A DNA stretch of 64,000 nt from Dyella sp. GSA-30 (GCF_027924605.1 NZ_AP027042.1:2519524-2583523), one strand, 5' to 3'. Shown: positions 36,526-46,379, counted from the first letter of the stretch. A program made the numbers and translations. The notes: a model not told the origin generated them from the letters alone.

Positions 36526-39500
36526 GTGAAGAGGGCCGTTTCAATCTCTCGGCGTGGACGCTGCGACACCGTTCGCTGGTGTTTTTCGTGATGGTAATGG
36601 TCGCGTTGTTCGGCATGTTGTCGTACAGCCGCCTGTCGCAATCGGAAGACCCGCCGTTTACCTTCAAGGTAATGGTGATCCAGACCTTCTGGCCGGGCGC
36701 GGATGCGCAGCAAGTGCAGGAGCAGGTGACCGACCGCATTTCCCGAAAGCTGCAGGAGACCGCATCGATCGATTTCCTGCGCAGCTATTCGCGCCCCGGC
36801 GAATCGCTGATCTTTTTCAATGTGAAGGACTCGGCACCCGCGTCGATCGTGCCCGACACCTGGTATCAGGTGCGCAAGAAAGTCGGTGATATCGCGGCAC
36901 AGTTGCCGCCGGGCGTGCAGGGGCCGTTCTTCAACGATGAGTTCGGCGACGTCTATACCAATATCTATGCACTGGAAGGCGATGGCTTCACGCCGGCGCA
37001 GCTGCACGACTACGCCGACCAGTTGCGTGCCGAATTGCTGCGCGTGCCGGGTGTAGGCAAGGTCGATTACCTGGGAGATCAGAACCAGCACATCTTTATC
37101 GAGATTCCCAACGCGCGTTTGTCCAAGCTGGGCATCAGTCCGCAACAGATCGCGGCGGCGATCAACCAGCAGAATGCGGTGGCGTCGGCGGGCGTGATCA
37201 CGACGGCGGACGATCGCGTCTTCGTGCGCCCCAGTGGTCAGTTCGACGATCTGGAAGCACTCGGCAACACGCTGTTGCGCATCAACGACCGCAGCTTCCG
37301 GCTTGGCGATATCGCCACCATCAAGCGCGGCTACGACGATCCGCCGAGCCAGCAGGTGCGCTTCATGTCCAAGCCGGTACTAGGCATCGGCGTCACGATG
37401 CAGCCGGGCAGCGATGTGATCCATCTGGGCAAGGCGCTCGATCAGGCTACCGCCAATCTGCAAAAGCGCTTGCCCGCGGGCCTGACGCTGAACCCCGTGA
37501 CCAGCATGCCGCATGCGGTATCGCATTCGGTCGACGATTTTCTCGAGTCCGTTGCCGAAGCGGTGGCGATCGTTTTGCTGGTGAGCCTGCTCAGCCTGGG
37601 GTTCCGCACCGGCATGGTGGTGGTGATCTCGATTCCCTTCGTGCTGGCGGCGACAGCGCTGTGCATGGACATCTTCGGTATCGGCCTGCACAAGGTATCG
37701 CTGGGCACCCTGGTGCTTGCCTTGGGCCTGCTGGTGGACGACGCGATCATCGCGGTCGAGATGATGTCGGTGAAGCTGGAGCAGGGCTGGAGCCGCGTGC
37801 GTGCGGCAGCATTCGCCTATACGAGTACGGCCTTCCCGATGCTGACCGGCACACTGGTCACCGTATCGGGCTTCCTGCCGATCGCGCTGGCCAAGTCGGG
37901 CACTGGCGAATACACGCGCTCGATCTTCGAGGTGTCGGCCATCGCCTTGCTGGTGTCCTGGCTGGCCGCGGTGATCGTGATCCCCTTGCTCGGCTATCAC
38001 ATGCTGCCGGAGCACCACGCGCGCGCCAAACCGGGCGAGGAATGGTGGGCACGCCTGATGCCGCGTCGCTGGAACGAAAAGCGACGGGAGAAGGCTGCTG
38101 CCATCGTGCACCACGAAGGCGACATCGAAATCTACGATACGCCGTTCTATCGCCGCTTTCGTGGCTGGCTGGACTTCTGCCTGAAGTATCGCTTCGCCGT
38201 GCTGGGGCTGACCGTATTGATGTTCGTGATCGCGTTGGCCGGTTTCGGTCTGGTGCCCAAGCAGTTTTTCCCAAGCTCGGACCGATCGGAATTGCTGGTC
38301 GATTTGCGTTTGCCGGAGGGCGCTTCTTTCGATGCCACCTTGAGCCAGGTGAAGCGTTTCGAGGCGGCCATTAAGGATCGTCCGGAGATAAGCAATTACG
38401 TGAGTTTCGTCGGCAGCGGTGCGCCGCGTTTTTATCTGCCGCTGGATCAGCAGCTGGCGCAACCCAACTTCGCGCAGTTCGTGATCACTGCCAAGGATGT
38501 CAAGCAGCGCGAGCAGCTGGCACAGAATCTCGACACCTTGCTGCAACGCGATTTTGCCGCCGTGCGTACCCGCGTCAGCCGGCTCGAGAATGGGCCGCCG
38601 GTCGGATTCCCGGTGCAGTTCCGCGTCAATGGCGACGATATCGCCACCGTGCGCGGTATTGCCGAACAGGTGGCGGCGATCATGCGCAAGGACAGCCGCA
38701 CGACGCATGTCCAGTTCGATTGGGATGAGCCGGGCGAGCGCTCGGTACGTTTCGAGATCGACCAGGCCAGAGCGCGGCAATTAGGTATCACCTCGCAGGA
38801 CGTGGCTAATTTTCTGGCGATGTCGCTTTCGGGCACCACGGTGAGCCAGTATCGCGAGCGCGACAAGTTGATCGCCGTGGATCTTCGCGCGCCGAAGAAC
38901 GAGCGCATTCATCCCGATCAGATCGAGCAACTGGCCATACCCACGCCAGGCGGTGCGGCCATTCCGTTGTCCCAGCTCGGGCGCGTGCACTACGGCCTGG
39001 AGTACGGCGTGATCTGGGAGCGCGATCGTCAGCCGTCGATCAATGTGCAGGCCGATACCCGTGGTGGAGCGCAGGGGCTGGACGTGACCAACGATATCGA
39101 CAAGCAGCTCGATGCCGTGCGCAGCCACTTGCCGGTAGGCTATCGCATCGAAGTAGGCGGTTCGGTCGAGCAGAACCAGAAGGCGCAAGGTTCGATCAAT
39201 GCACAGATGCCGTTGATGGGCATCGCGGTGCTTACGTTGCTGATGATCCAGCTGCAAAGCGTCGGGCGTACTTTCATGGTGGTATTGACAGCGCCGCTGG
39301 GATTGATCGGTGTGATCGGGTCGTTGCTGTTGTTCGGTCAGCCGTTCGGTTTTGTGGCCATGCTGGGCACGATTGCGATGTTCGGCATCATCATGCGCAA
39401 CTCGGTGATCCTGGTGGACCAGATCGAGCAGGATATCGCCGCCGGCCATCCACGCTGGGAGGCCATCATCGGCGCGACGGTGCGTCGCTTCCGCCCGATT

Positions 39501-39692
39501 ACGCTGACGGCGGCAGCAGCGGTACTTGCGCTGATTCCACTGTTGCGCAGCAACTTCTTCGGGCCGATGGCGACGGCGCTGATGGGTGGCATTACGGTGG
39601 CCACGGTGCTGACGCTGTTCTATTTGCCCGCACTCTATGCCGCCTGGTTCCGTGTGCGTGCGGATGAGCCGGCACGGGAGGTCGCACCATGA
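36522..39692 (+). CDS. RND-family efflux pump, inner-membrane subunit
   Basis: A 1056-residue HAE1-type RND transporter with twelve membrane helices and two large periplasmic loops. The proton-relay pair lies in LALGLLVDDAIIAVEMM (TM4), and FGIIMRNSVILVDQIEQD marks the later membrane domain. It exports drugs or other amphiphiles by proton antiport. The GTG start overlaps the adaptor stop; the stop overlaps the channel start (ATGA). Substrates cannot be read from sequence. Confidence 0.95.
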   Translation: MSEEGRFNLSAWTLRHRSLVFFVMVMVALFGMLSYSRLSQSEDPPFTFKVMVIQTFWPGADAQQVQEQVTDRISRKLQETASIDFLRSYSRPGESLIFFNVKDSAPASIVPDTWYQVRKKVGDIAAQLPPGVQGPFFNDEFGDVYTNIYALEGDGFTPAQLHDYADQLRAELLRVPGVGKVDYLGDQNQHIFIEIPNARLSKLGISPQQIAAAINQQNAVASAGVITTADDRVFVRPSGQFDDLEALGNTLLRINDRSFRLGDIATIKRGYDDPPSQQVRFMSKPVLGIGVTMQPGSDVIHLGKALDQATANLQKRLPAGLTLNPVTSMPHAVSHSVDDFLESVAEAVAIVLLVSLLSLGFRTGMVVVISIPFVLAATALCMDIFGIGLHKVSLGTLVLALGLLVDDAIIAVEMMSVKLEQGWSRVRAAAFAYTSTAFPMLTGTLVTVSGFLPIALAKSGTGEYTRSIFEVSAIALLVSWLAAVIVIPLLGYHMLPEHHARAKPGEEWWARLMPRRWNEKRREKAAAIVHHEGDIEIYDTPFYRRFRGWLDFCLKYRFAVLGLTVLMFVIALAGFGLVPKQFFPSSDRSELLVDLRLPEGASFDATLSQVKRFEAAIKDRPEISNYVSFVGSGAPRFYLPLDQQLAQPNFAQFVITAKDVKQREQLAQNLDTLLQRDFAAVRTRVSRLENGPPVGFPVQFRVNGDDIATVRGIAEQVAAIMRKDSRTTHVQFDWDEPGERSVRFEIDQARARQLGITSQDVANFLAMSLSGTTVSQYRERDKLIAVDLRAPKNERIHPDQIEQLAIPTPGGAAIPLSQLGRVHYGLEYGVIWERDRQPSINVQADTRGGAQGLDVTNDIDKQLDAVRSHLPVGYRIEVGGSVEQNQKAQGSINAQMPLMGIAVLTLLMIQLQSVGRTFMVVLTAPLGLIGVIGSLLLFGQPFGFVAMLGTIAMFGIIMRNSVILVDQIEQDIAAGHPRWEAIIGATVRRFRPITLTAAAAVLALIPLLRSNFFGPMATALMGGITVATVLTLFYLPALYAAWFRVRADEPAREVAP

Positions 39693-41143
39693 AGCATCTG
39701 TCGCTCCGTTCGACAACGCTTGCGATGGCTATCGCGCTGGCCGGCTGCTCGTTTGCGCCATCGACGAAACCGCCGGTGTCTCCGTCGCCCGACCGCTATA
39801 CCGTCGAGCCGGTACCGGCAGTCAGCGCGGATGCTGCCGGTGTGGCGCAACACTTCAACCAGGGTGCGCGTGCCGTGCCGGAGTGGTGGCGCCTGTATGG
39901 CTCGGACACGCTCAATGGGTGGGTCGAAGAAGGCCTGAAGAACAACCCGTCGCTGGACGCCGCTCGGCATACGCTCGAAGCGGTGCATCAACAGTTTCGT
40001 GCACAGGTCGGCGATACGATGCTTCCCTCGCTCGACGCGCAGGGGCAGGCAAGTCGGCAACGCGCTTTGGGTTTGCCGGCGCTCGGGCCGCCCACCAATC
40101 TCTACAACGTCTATGCCGGCCAGTTGAGTCTCAACTACACCTTCGATCTGTTCGGCGCCGAGCGCTATGGAGTAAAGCAGGCGGCGGCTCAGGTCGATCT
40201 GCAGGCGTATCAGCTCGATGCCGCCCGGCGTGCGCTGGCAGCCAATATTGTGATTTCGGCCGTGAACGCATCGGCTTTGGCCGAACAGGTTGCCGCCGCG
40301 GAGCGGTTGAGTGTGTTGGCGCACGAGCAGGCCGATCTGGTTGACAAGTCCTATCGACTTGGCGCGGCCTCGCATGACGATCTGTTGACCGCACAGCAGA
40401 ATGCCGCGGCGCTGGACGGTTCCTTGCCGCCATTGCGTGCGCAGGCGCAACGCGCCAGGCACGCGCTCGCCACGCTGATGGGGCGTACGCCGGATCAGGC
40501 ACCCGAGGTACTACCGTTGTCGCAATGGCAATTGCCGGCAGAAGTGCCGGTCAGCGTGCCATCGGATCTCCTGCAGCAGCGGCCGGATGTGCTGGCGGCG
40601 GAAGCATCACTGCGTGCGGCATCGGAGCAGGTCGGTGTAGCGACGGCGAATCTGTTTCCGCGGATTTCGTTGTCCGCATCGATGGGCTCGGGCGCATTCA
40701 AGGATTCAGGCTTGTTCAGCAGCGGCTCGGGCATCTGGAGTGCAGGTCTGTCGCTGACACAGCCGATCTTCCATGGCGGTGCGTTGATGGCCGAACGCAA
40801 GGCTGCGATCGCCAATTACGATGCGAGCGTGGCGCAATACAAGCAGGCGGTATTGAACGCGTTCCAGAATGTCGCCGACTCGCTGGTTGCGCTGGATCAG
40901 GACGCATCGGCGTTGCGTGCGGCGCAAACGGGGTCGGACGCTGCGAAGCAATCGTTTGCTGAGAACGCGTCGCGCTACAAGCTCGGTGCGGTGTCGTATC
41001 CGACCACGATCGTCAGCGAGCAGCGTATGCAGAATGCGCGGCTGACGGAGATCCAGAGTACCGCTGCGCGTCTGGTGGATACAGCGGCGTTGTTTCAGGC
41101 GATGGGTGAGCCGCAGGGCAGTGGAGCAGCGAAGCGGCGATAA
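39689..41143 (+). CDS. Outer-membrane efflux lipoprotein (NodT/OprM family)
   Basis: A 484-residue TolC-like channel. Lipobox IALAGC gives a lipidated Cys at about residue 20. Two repeated outer-membrane-factor domains form the helical tunnel (VPEWWRLYGSDTLNGWVEEG at the first, QRPDVLAAEASLRAASEQVG at the second). It completes the tripartite pump with the two preceding genes, with which it overlaps by four bases. Confidence 0.94.
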   Translation: MKHLSLRSTTLAMAIALAGCSFAPSTKPPVSPSPDRYTVEPVPAVSADAAGVAQHFNQGARAVPEWWRLYGSDTLNGWVEEGLKNNPSLDAARHTLEAVHQQFRAQVGDTMLPSLDAQGQASRQRALGLPALGPPTNLYNVYAGQLSLNYTFDLFGAERYGVKQAAAQVDLQAYQLDAARRALAANIVISAVNASALAEQVAAAERLSVLAHEQADLVDKSYRLGAASHDDLLTAQQNAAALDGSLPPLRAQAQRARHALATLMGRTPDQAPEVLPLSQWQLPAEVPVSVPSDLLQQRPDVLAAEASLRAASEQVGVATANLFPRISLSASMGSGAFKDSGLFSSGSGIWSAGLSLTQPIFHGGALMAERKAAIANYDASVAQYKQAVLNAFQNVADSLVALDQDASALRAAQTGSDAAKQSFAENASRYKLGAVSYPTTIVSEQRMQNARLTEIQSTAARLVDTAALFQAMGEPQGSGAAKRR

Positions 41144-41156
41144 CCTAACGTGTTTG

Positions 41157-41262
41157 CCACTGGGCCTCGGCCTGCGCCGGGATGACGGGGAGTGCAAGCG
41201 TCCGGATAAGACCGCACGCTACCTCATCGTCATCCCGGCGCAGGCCGTGACCCAGTGGCGCT
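41157..41262. repeat. Paired inverted extragenic repeat (REP pair)
   Basis: CACTGGGCCTCGGCCTGCGCC and following GGGATGACG (about 41158-41187) pair with CGTCATCCCGGCGCAGGCC and following GACCCAGTGG (about 41229-41257). The arms run about 30 bases with few mismatches around a 41-base loop. It is related to the inner inverted repeat of the composite elements at 23.3, 34.5 and 61.3 kb but lacks their outer CCTTTCCTA and GAGCGACTTCAG parts. Confidence 0.85.
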
Positions 41263-41286
41263 TACGTATGATTTTCGCGAGGCAGC

Positions 41287-42105
41287 TCACTCGCGCCGAT
41301 ACGAACCGGCCACCACCCAGGCCGCACCCGCAATCGCCGCCGAGATCACGAACGCCGTCCACTGCATACGATCGCCAGCGTGGGTAAAAAGCCCCGGACC
41401 CCACACCAGCAAGGTGATGATGCTCAGCATCGCCGCCTCGAGAATCGCGGCGAGTCGCGGCCATACGCCAAACAGAATGCCAAGACAGGCGGCGATATTG
41501 CCGGCACCCGTCAGATAGGCCCAGCCGGTCGGAAACGGCAGCCATGCAGGCACCAGCTCGAGGGTCTGCGGCAGGTAGATGAAATGCGACAGCCCGATCG
41601 TCGGCAGACTCAAGGCAAACAGCCATCGCGCATGGCGCGTGCCACGCGTTCCCACAAGACCTGACAGGCGTTGGCTCTCCCATCCGTTGGCGTGCGAGGC
41701 AAAAAGCACCCAGGCGCCAGCCAGGATGACCGTAATCTCGCCCAGGCCCAGCCAGGTGGCTTCCATCTGCGGGACGAAGATAACCGCGGGCAGCTTCAAC
41801 AGCACGGCCCAGAGCAGGACAAAGATCACCAGCGCACGCGCGGCGACCGGCCGAGTGCTCGCGATCAACAGACCTATCCCACCCAGCAGCTCCACGGCAG
41901 CGCTGAGGTAGGCCAGTACCACGCGGCCCGGAAGCTGCGCGATCGGGATGCGTTGCCACTGCACGGCGAAGTCGCCATAGATCAGGCCGAGGATGCCCAG
42001 CGCGACCATCGTGGCGGCAAACAGGATGCGCGCCGTGTTTGCCAGCGAGGAGTGTGCGAGGAGTGGGGCGGACAGGATGGTTTGCGATGAAACGGTGCTG
42101 CTCAT
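41287..42105 (-). CDS. DoxX-like integral membrane protein
   Basis: A 272-residue protein with about eight hydrophobic segments arranged as two similar halves, each resembling a DoxX-type four-helix unit (ARILFAATMVALGILGLIYG in the first half, GWAYLTGAGNIAACLGILFG in the second). DoxX-like proteins are often linked to quinone redox or oxidative-stress functions, but this tandem form has no assigned role here. It stands alone on the minus strand. Confidence 0.75.
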   Translation of the reverse strand: MSSTVSSQTILSAPLLAHSSLANTARILFAATMVALGILGLIYGDFAVQWQRIPIAQLPGRVVLAYLSAAVELLGGIGLLIASTRPVAARALVIFVLLWAVLLKLPAVIFVPQMEATWLGLGEITVILAGAWVLFASHANGWESQRLSGLVGTRGTRHARWLFALSLPTIGLSHFIYLPQTLELVPAWLPFPTGWAYLTGAGNIAACLGILFGVWPRLAAILEAAMLSIITLLVWGPGLFTHAGDRMQWTAFVISAAIAGAAWVVAGSYRRE

Positions 42106-42335
42106 GGCTTTCCCTGAGATCGCAGGTCAGGCGTCTGGTCTATGGAAAGCGTTATTCGGCATGAAAAATAGGACCAATTTTCCGTGACCGGGACATGCCA
42201 ATGCGCTAACCCAATGCTCCGGCCGGGTCCGCTTGCCCGGCGGACCTTTTACATCCGCGCAAGCTGTCATGCACATCGTGCTGACTTGCCGGCCGGCAAC
42301 ATGGTTTTCGTCCCCAAACTTCAGGAGTGAAGGCG

Positions 42336-42689
42336 ATGCGTAACGCAGATCGACAAGCCGCACCGATCGATGCACTGGAACGATTGACGCTGGCGATGCA
42401 AGGGCGAGGGGATACCCAGGGGCGTAGCGGAGTAGGGCAGGAAAACCCGCATCATGGTTTCGATAATCGCGACGGCAGCACCTTTACGAGCGAGCTGGTC
42501 GACAGCGCAGCTGAGTTTCCCGAGCCGATGATGGGCACGACCTATCAGTGCGGCGGTACCGGGCTCGACCGGGACGTGCTCGAAGAAGAGCGCAAGGCAA
42601 AGGAACGCGGTGGTTCGTGGAAGAGTCCACGTGTGCCACGCGGCGCGCGCGATCCGTCTCCAGGCGCACCGGTGAATCGACGCCGCTGA
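42336..42689 (+). CDS. Possible small hydrophilic protein of unknown function
   Basis: A frame of 117 codons from ATG 42336, with AGGAGTGAAGG just upstream. The product is hydrophilic and charged, rich in Gly, Arg, Asp and Glu, with no signal peptide, membrane segment or recognisable domain. It stands alone between a minus-strand membrane protein and the end of the minus-strand lipoprotein. A GTG at 42327 is an alternative start. The good ribosome site is the main support; it could also be spurious. Confidence 0.45.
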   Translation: MRNADRQAAPIDALERLTLAMQGRGDTQGRSGVGQENPHHGFDNRDGSTFTSELVDSAAEFPEPMMGTTYQCGGTGLDRDVLEEERKAKERGGSWKSPRVPRGARDPSPGAPVNRRR

Positions 42690-42696
42690 TCGGTTG

Positions 42697-43053
42697 TCAC
42701 GATGCCTTCTGCGGCCGCATGCATGCGGCCGTCAGCGGCTTGTCGTCGACGCTGTCGCATACCTGAAACTGCCCGGGCAGGTCGCGGATATCCTGCTCCG
42801 TTCCGGCCGCAACCGCGAGCTTGCGTACGGGCGTGTTTTCGCACTGGCCCAGTGCGCAAGCGAACACGGCGTAGTGGCAACTGCCGGTGATGCTGTCGAG
42901 GCATTCGAACGTGGCCGTCCCCGCACGCACGTGTACCTTGCTGTAGATCTGGTCCACGCCGTTGACGGTTGTTCGGGTGACGATGCTGCGATCGCCTTCG
43001 CTGCAGCCGGCGAGCGCGAGCAGGAAATACATGATGGCGCCTAGCTTGAACAT
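42697..43053 (-). CDS. Small cysteine-rich lipoprotein in the LytTR operon
   Basis: A 118-residue protein with a lipoprotein signal (MFKLGAIMYFLLALAGC, Cys at residue 17). The mature domain has seven further cysteines, suggesting disulphides and a periplasmic or outer-membrane location. It starts 10 bases after the LytTR regulator stop, so it is the third gene of the kinase-regulator operon and could be a sensor accessory or an output. ATG 43053 is chosen because it begins the lipobox leader; the longer frame to 43173 overlaps the regulator. Confidence 0.75.
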   Translation of the reverse strand: MFKLGAIMYFLLALAGCSEGDRSIVTRTTVNGVDQIYSKVHVRAGTATFECLDSITGSCHYAVFACALGQCENTPVRKLAVAAGTEQDIRDLPGQFQVCDSVDDKPLTAACMRPQKAS

Positions 43054-43063
43054 GATCGCACCT

Positions 43064-43831
43064 CTACATGTGGCGAAAAATCGCCATGAAGGGCTGGCTG
43101 ACAGCCAGCGTTTCCGAGCGGCCTTTGAGGCGTAGCGTGCCCTTGCCGCCATCGTCGCGAACGATCGAGGCAATGGCTTTCAGATTGACGATGGTCGAGC
43201 GGTGGATTTGCTTGAACACCTGCGGGTCGAGCATGGCGAGCAGTTCGCGGATCGGTGTTCGCAGCAAGGCTTCGCCTTCCGCGGTCATCGCCACGGTGTA
43301 TTTGCTGTCGGCACGAAAATAGGCGATGTCGTCGACCATGATCAGTCGCGTTTCACGACCGACACTGGCCGTGACCCAGGTCAACGGTGGTGCGCTGGCG
43401 CCGGGGGTATGTCCTGCCAGTTGGCGGATCAGGCTGGAAAGGCTGCCGATATCGACATGTCCGCTGGCCAGGCGCGTTTGCACGCGCTGTATCGTTGCCG
43501 CCAGTCGCTCGGGCGCAATGGGCTTGAGCAGATAGTCGATCGCACCACGTTCGAATGCATCGATCGCATATTGATCATAGGCGGTGGTAAAAACGATCTG
43601 CGGCGGCGGACGGAGCTCCGCTGCCGCGGTAGCCACTTCAAGGCCGGTCAGGCCGGGCATGCGGATATCCAGAAAAGCTACATCCGGACGATGCTCGGCG
43701 ATAGCCTCCAGAGCGCTTGCGCCGTCCTCGCATTGAGCGACGATATCCAGGGCCGGCCAGGCGGTCTCCAGCAAACGTTGGAGCGCATCGCGCAGCAGCG
43801 CCTCGTCTTCGGCGATGACAGCCTTAACCAT
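43064..43831 (-). CDS. LytTR-family response regulator
   Basis: A 255-residue regulator: receiver domain with the acidic pocket (AEDEALLRDAL) and phospho-acceptor Asp in VAFLDIRMPGLTGLE, a conserved Lys in IDYLLKPIAPERL, then a LytTR DNA-binding domain (FRADSKYTVAM, QIHRSTIVNLKAI). The start overlaps the kinase gene by eight bases, so the two form one system. Targets are unknown. Confidence 0.94.
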   Translation of the reverse strand: MVKAVIAEDEALLRDALQRLLETAWPALDIVAQCEDGASALEAIAEHRPDVAFLDIRMPGLTGLEVATAAAELRPPPQIVFTTAYDQYAIDAFERGAIDYLLKPIAPERLAATIQRVQTRLASGHVDIGSLSSLIRQLAGHTPGASAPPLTWVTASVGRETRLIMVDDIAYFRADSKYTVAMTAEGEALLRTPIRELLAMLDPQVFKQIHRSTIVNLKAIASIVRDDGGKGTLRLKGRSETLAVSQPFMAIFRHM

Positions 43832-45068
43832 GGCGGGCTATCCATTGTGCATCGGTAGGCACGCTGATCGTCGCGGCGACACCGGCGGGCATATTGGCCA
43901 CCACCGCCAGTGCGGCATGCCCGTCGTAGACCAGGCGCAGGCGCTCGCGCAGATTCTTCAGGCCGATACCGGTGCCACCGCCGGCTGTGCTGAAACCATT
44001 GCCGTCGTCGGCCACCGTGATCACCGCCAGATCGCCGTCACGCCGCGCATTGATCCACACGGTGCCGCCGCCGGGCTTGGGTTCGAGGCCATGCTTGATC
44101 GCATTCTCGACCAGTGTCTGCAACATCATCGGCGGCAGCGGTGTGGGCAGCAGGCTTTCGGGAACATCCAGCTTGAGTTCGAGCCGCGCGCCCATGCGAA
44201 TCTTCAGAATCTGCAGATAGGAGCGGGCGCGTTCGAGTTCTTCGCCCAGAGTGGATAGCGTCTGTTCGGTGCGTGGCAGCGAGTGACGCAGGTATTGGAT
44301 CAGATGACCCAGCATTTCGTCGGCGCGTGCCGGCTCGCTGCGCGTCAGATACTGCGCGCTGGCCAGCGTGTTGTAGAGGAAGTGCGGTTCGACCTGTGCG
44401 TTGAGCAGATTGAGTTTGGCGACGGCCAGTTCCTTCTCGGTCGAGGTCTGCTCGACGGCGCTGCGTTCGCGTCGCCGCAATTCGGACACGCGGCGGCTGA
44501 TGGCACGGGTGATGGCTTCGGCATTTTCGAGATTGGTGGCATCGTCGACGCGGAACCAGTCGCTCCACGCACCACTCTCGGGTTCGCAGATCAAGGTCAC
44601 GCTGCCGGCGCCATCGATAGGTGTCACGGTGGCGAGGATCTGATTGCGCGTGTTGCCGAAGAAGGGCAACCGCAGCAACTTCCATTGTCCGTACGGCGCC
44701 GGCCGTTTCACCTTGGCACGCACCTGCAGGCTGTCGCGGGCGCTTTCGATCTCTTCAGTACGTGGCAGCTCGCGAATGGCCGCATCCAGCAGGTCGAACG
44801 CCTCGCCGGCCTCGAGCGGAATCTCTATCTGTCGCCGCTGGCGATTGCCCACGGTGCCGGCATCGATGCGCCCGGTGATCAGCCGCACCCGGCGCAGGTG
44901 CGATACCGCGCCGGCGATGACAAAGACCGCCGTCGCCACCCATAACCAGAAGGCGATCAAGGGAGCATCGTCGCCTCTGTCGGCCGGGGCGATCCACAAA
45001 ATGGCCAGGGCCAAGTAAGCGACCGACCAGGCGATCAGAATGCGCAGGACGAAGAAAAAGCTTTTCAC
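43824..45068 (-). CDS. LytS-type sensor histidine kinase
   Basis: A 414-residue membrane kinase: two N-terminal membrane helices (ILIAWSVAYLALAILWIAP and LIAFWLWVATAVFVIAG), an intervening cytoplasmic sensory region (about 70-200), the His_kinase segment QVEPHFLYNTLASAQYLTR with the phospho-histidine, and a HATPase domain with LVENAIKHGLEPKPGGG and GTGIGLKNLRERL. First gene of the operon with the LytTR regulator and a lipoprotein. The signal is unknown. Confidence 0.93.
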   Translation of the reverse strand: MKSFFFVLRILIAWSVAYLALAILWIAPADRGDDAPLIAFWLWVATAVFVIAGAVSHLRRVRLITGRIDAGTVGNRQRRQIEIPLEAGEAFDLLDAAIRELPRTEEIESARDSLQVRAKVKRPAPYGQWKLLRLPFFGNTRNQILATVTPIDGAGSVTLICEPESGAWSDWFRVDDATNLENAEAITRAISRRVSELRRRERSAVEQTSTEKELAVAKLNLLNAQVEPHFLYNTLASAQYLTRSEPARADEMLGHLIQYLRHSLPRTEQTLSTLGEELERARSYLQILKIRMGARLELKLDVPESLLPTPLPPMMLQTLVENAIKHGLEPKPGGGTVWINARRDGDLAVITVADDGNGFSTAGGGTGIGLKNLRERLRLVYDGHAALAVVANMPAGVAATISVPTDAQWIARHG

Positions 45069-45199
45069 GGTGGATCCCCGAAACCCGATGTGCTGCCGAG
45101 CATAGCCGTCTGCCGCACGGGGTAAACCACCCGAGCGACAGGACCGGCCAGGCGGCGACGAAAGCCGGAAATCGGGGCGCGAATCAGAGCCTGCCGGAC

Positions 45200-46342
45200 T
45201 CAGTGCTGCTCGATGTCTTCCGGTGCGGCGTCCCCGGCCTGGACCGCAAACGGGCGGGCATCGTTGACCAGATGGACGAGAAACCGTCCCGGCTGCTCCT
45301 GCATCACCATATGCGCCGAGTCTTCAAACCAGACCAGGCGTTTGTACGGCGCGCTGAGGGTCGCGAACCATTGGGCGGCCAGTTCATGCGATACGGCGTA
45401 GTCGTGTCGCCCGGTAAACAAAAGCACCGGGCAATCGAAATGTGTGTCGTGGCTGAGATCGATCAAGCTCAGCGGCTTGAGCAGATGATTGAGCGATAGC
45501 AGACTCCCGGCGCCGATCGCATCGAGATCCTTGTCGCTGTATTCGGGAGCCAGCTCTTCGGCATTGGAATCGAAAGCGAAGCTGGTGCGTCCATAAGCGA
45601 GCCCGCCATAGTAGGAAAGCCAGCGGCGTTGCGTGCCGATGCGCTCGATATCGAGCGAGCCTTCCTTGCCGGGGTAGGGGGCGAGTCGAGTCAGCTCTGC
45701 GATCGCCTTGGTGTTGTTGTCGACCTTGGCCTGATCGAGCGCGAAGCGATAACCGATCGTTTCGTTCTGTTGCACGTTGACTACCTGACCCACGCCAATA
45801 TAAGCGTAGAACCAGTCCGGATGCCGCTGCGCAAGGCGAACACCCAGCACCGTGCCCCACGAGTGGCCGAGCAGAAAGATCTTCTGCTTGTGATACGTCT
45901 GCTGCAGATAGCGCACGACCGCTTCGGCATCGTCGGTCATCTGGTCGATTGTCAGAGTGGGTGCGATGGTTTTCGGATCGTTTGCCGCATAGGTCTTGCC
46001 TGCGCCGCGCTGATCCCATTGCACCACGGTGAAATAGTCCTCCCACGGTGTCTGGAAGGTATAGGCCAATGGCATATCGGGCGAAGCGGGGCCGCCATGG
46101 ATAAACAACAGAATCGGATTGCGCTTGTCCTTGCCGCGGATCGACAGCCATTGTTCGGTGCCGTTGATCTTTACCTTGATCAACGCGTCGATGCCGTTTG
46201 GCGTCACGATCTTGCGCGATTCGGCGATGATGTCGCGGGCCTGTTGTTGGGTAAACGCTTTGTTTGCGTTGTCGTCGGCCTGCGCGACGCAGGCTGCGGC
46301 GCCGAGTGCGATCGAACAAAACAGCGATTTCATGCGAACCAT
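45200..46342 (-). CDS. Exported alpha/beta hydrolase, proline-iminopeptidase-like (S33)
   Basis: A 380-residue protein with a signal peptide (MKSLFCSIALGAAACVAQA). Alpha/beta-hydrolase fold with oxyanion segment LFIHGGPASPDMPL, WDQRGAGKT, nucleophile Ser in LLGHSWGTVLG, Asp in FTGRHDYAV and His in EDSAHMVMQ. S33 peptidases of this class remove N-terminal proline; other esterase activity cannot be excluded. ATG 46342 (MVRMKSLF) or 46333 starts the signal peptide. A sigma-54-type promoter and a shared dyad lie upstream. Confidence 0.85.
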   Translation of the reverse strand: MVRMKSLFCSIALGAAACVAQADDNANKAFTQQQARDIIAESRKIVTPNGIDALIKVKINGTEQWLSIRGKDKRNPILLFIHGGPASPDMPLAYTFQTPWEDYFTVVQWDQRGAGKTYAANDPKTIAPTLTIDQMTDDAEAVVRYLQQTYHKQKIFLLGHSWGTVLGVRLAQRHPDWFYAYIGVGQVVNVQQNETIGYRFALDQAKVDNNTKAIAELTRLAPYPGKEGSLDIERIGTQRRWLSYYGGLAYGRTSFAFDSNAEELAPEYSDKDLDAIGAGSLLSLNHLLKPLSLIDLSHDTHFDCPVLLFTGRHDYAVSHELAAQWFATLSAPYKRLVWFEDSAHMVMQEQPGRFLVHLVNDARPFAVQAGDAAPEDIEQH

Positions 46343-46379
46343 CGATGGCTTCCCGGTGATCGAATACAAACCGGTAGAC

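Noticed and set aside
37380-38780. 466-codon open frame on the minus strand
   Set aside because: Antisense to the RND pump; His/Gln/Arg-rich shadow composition.
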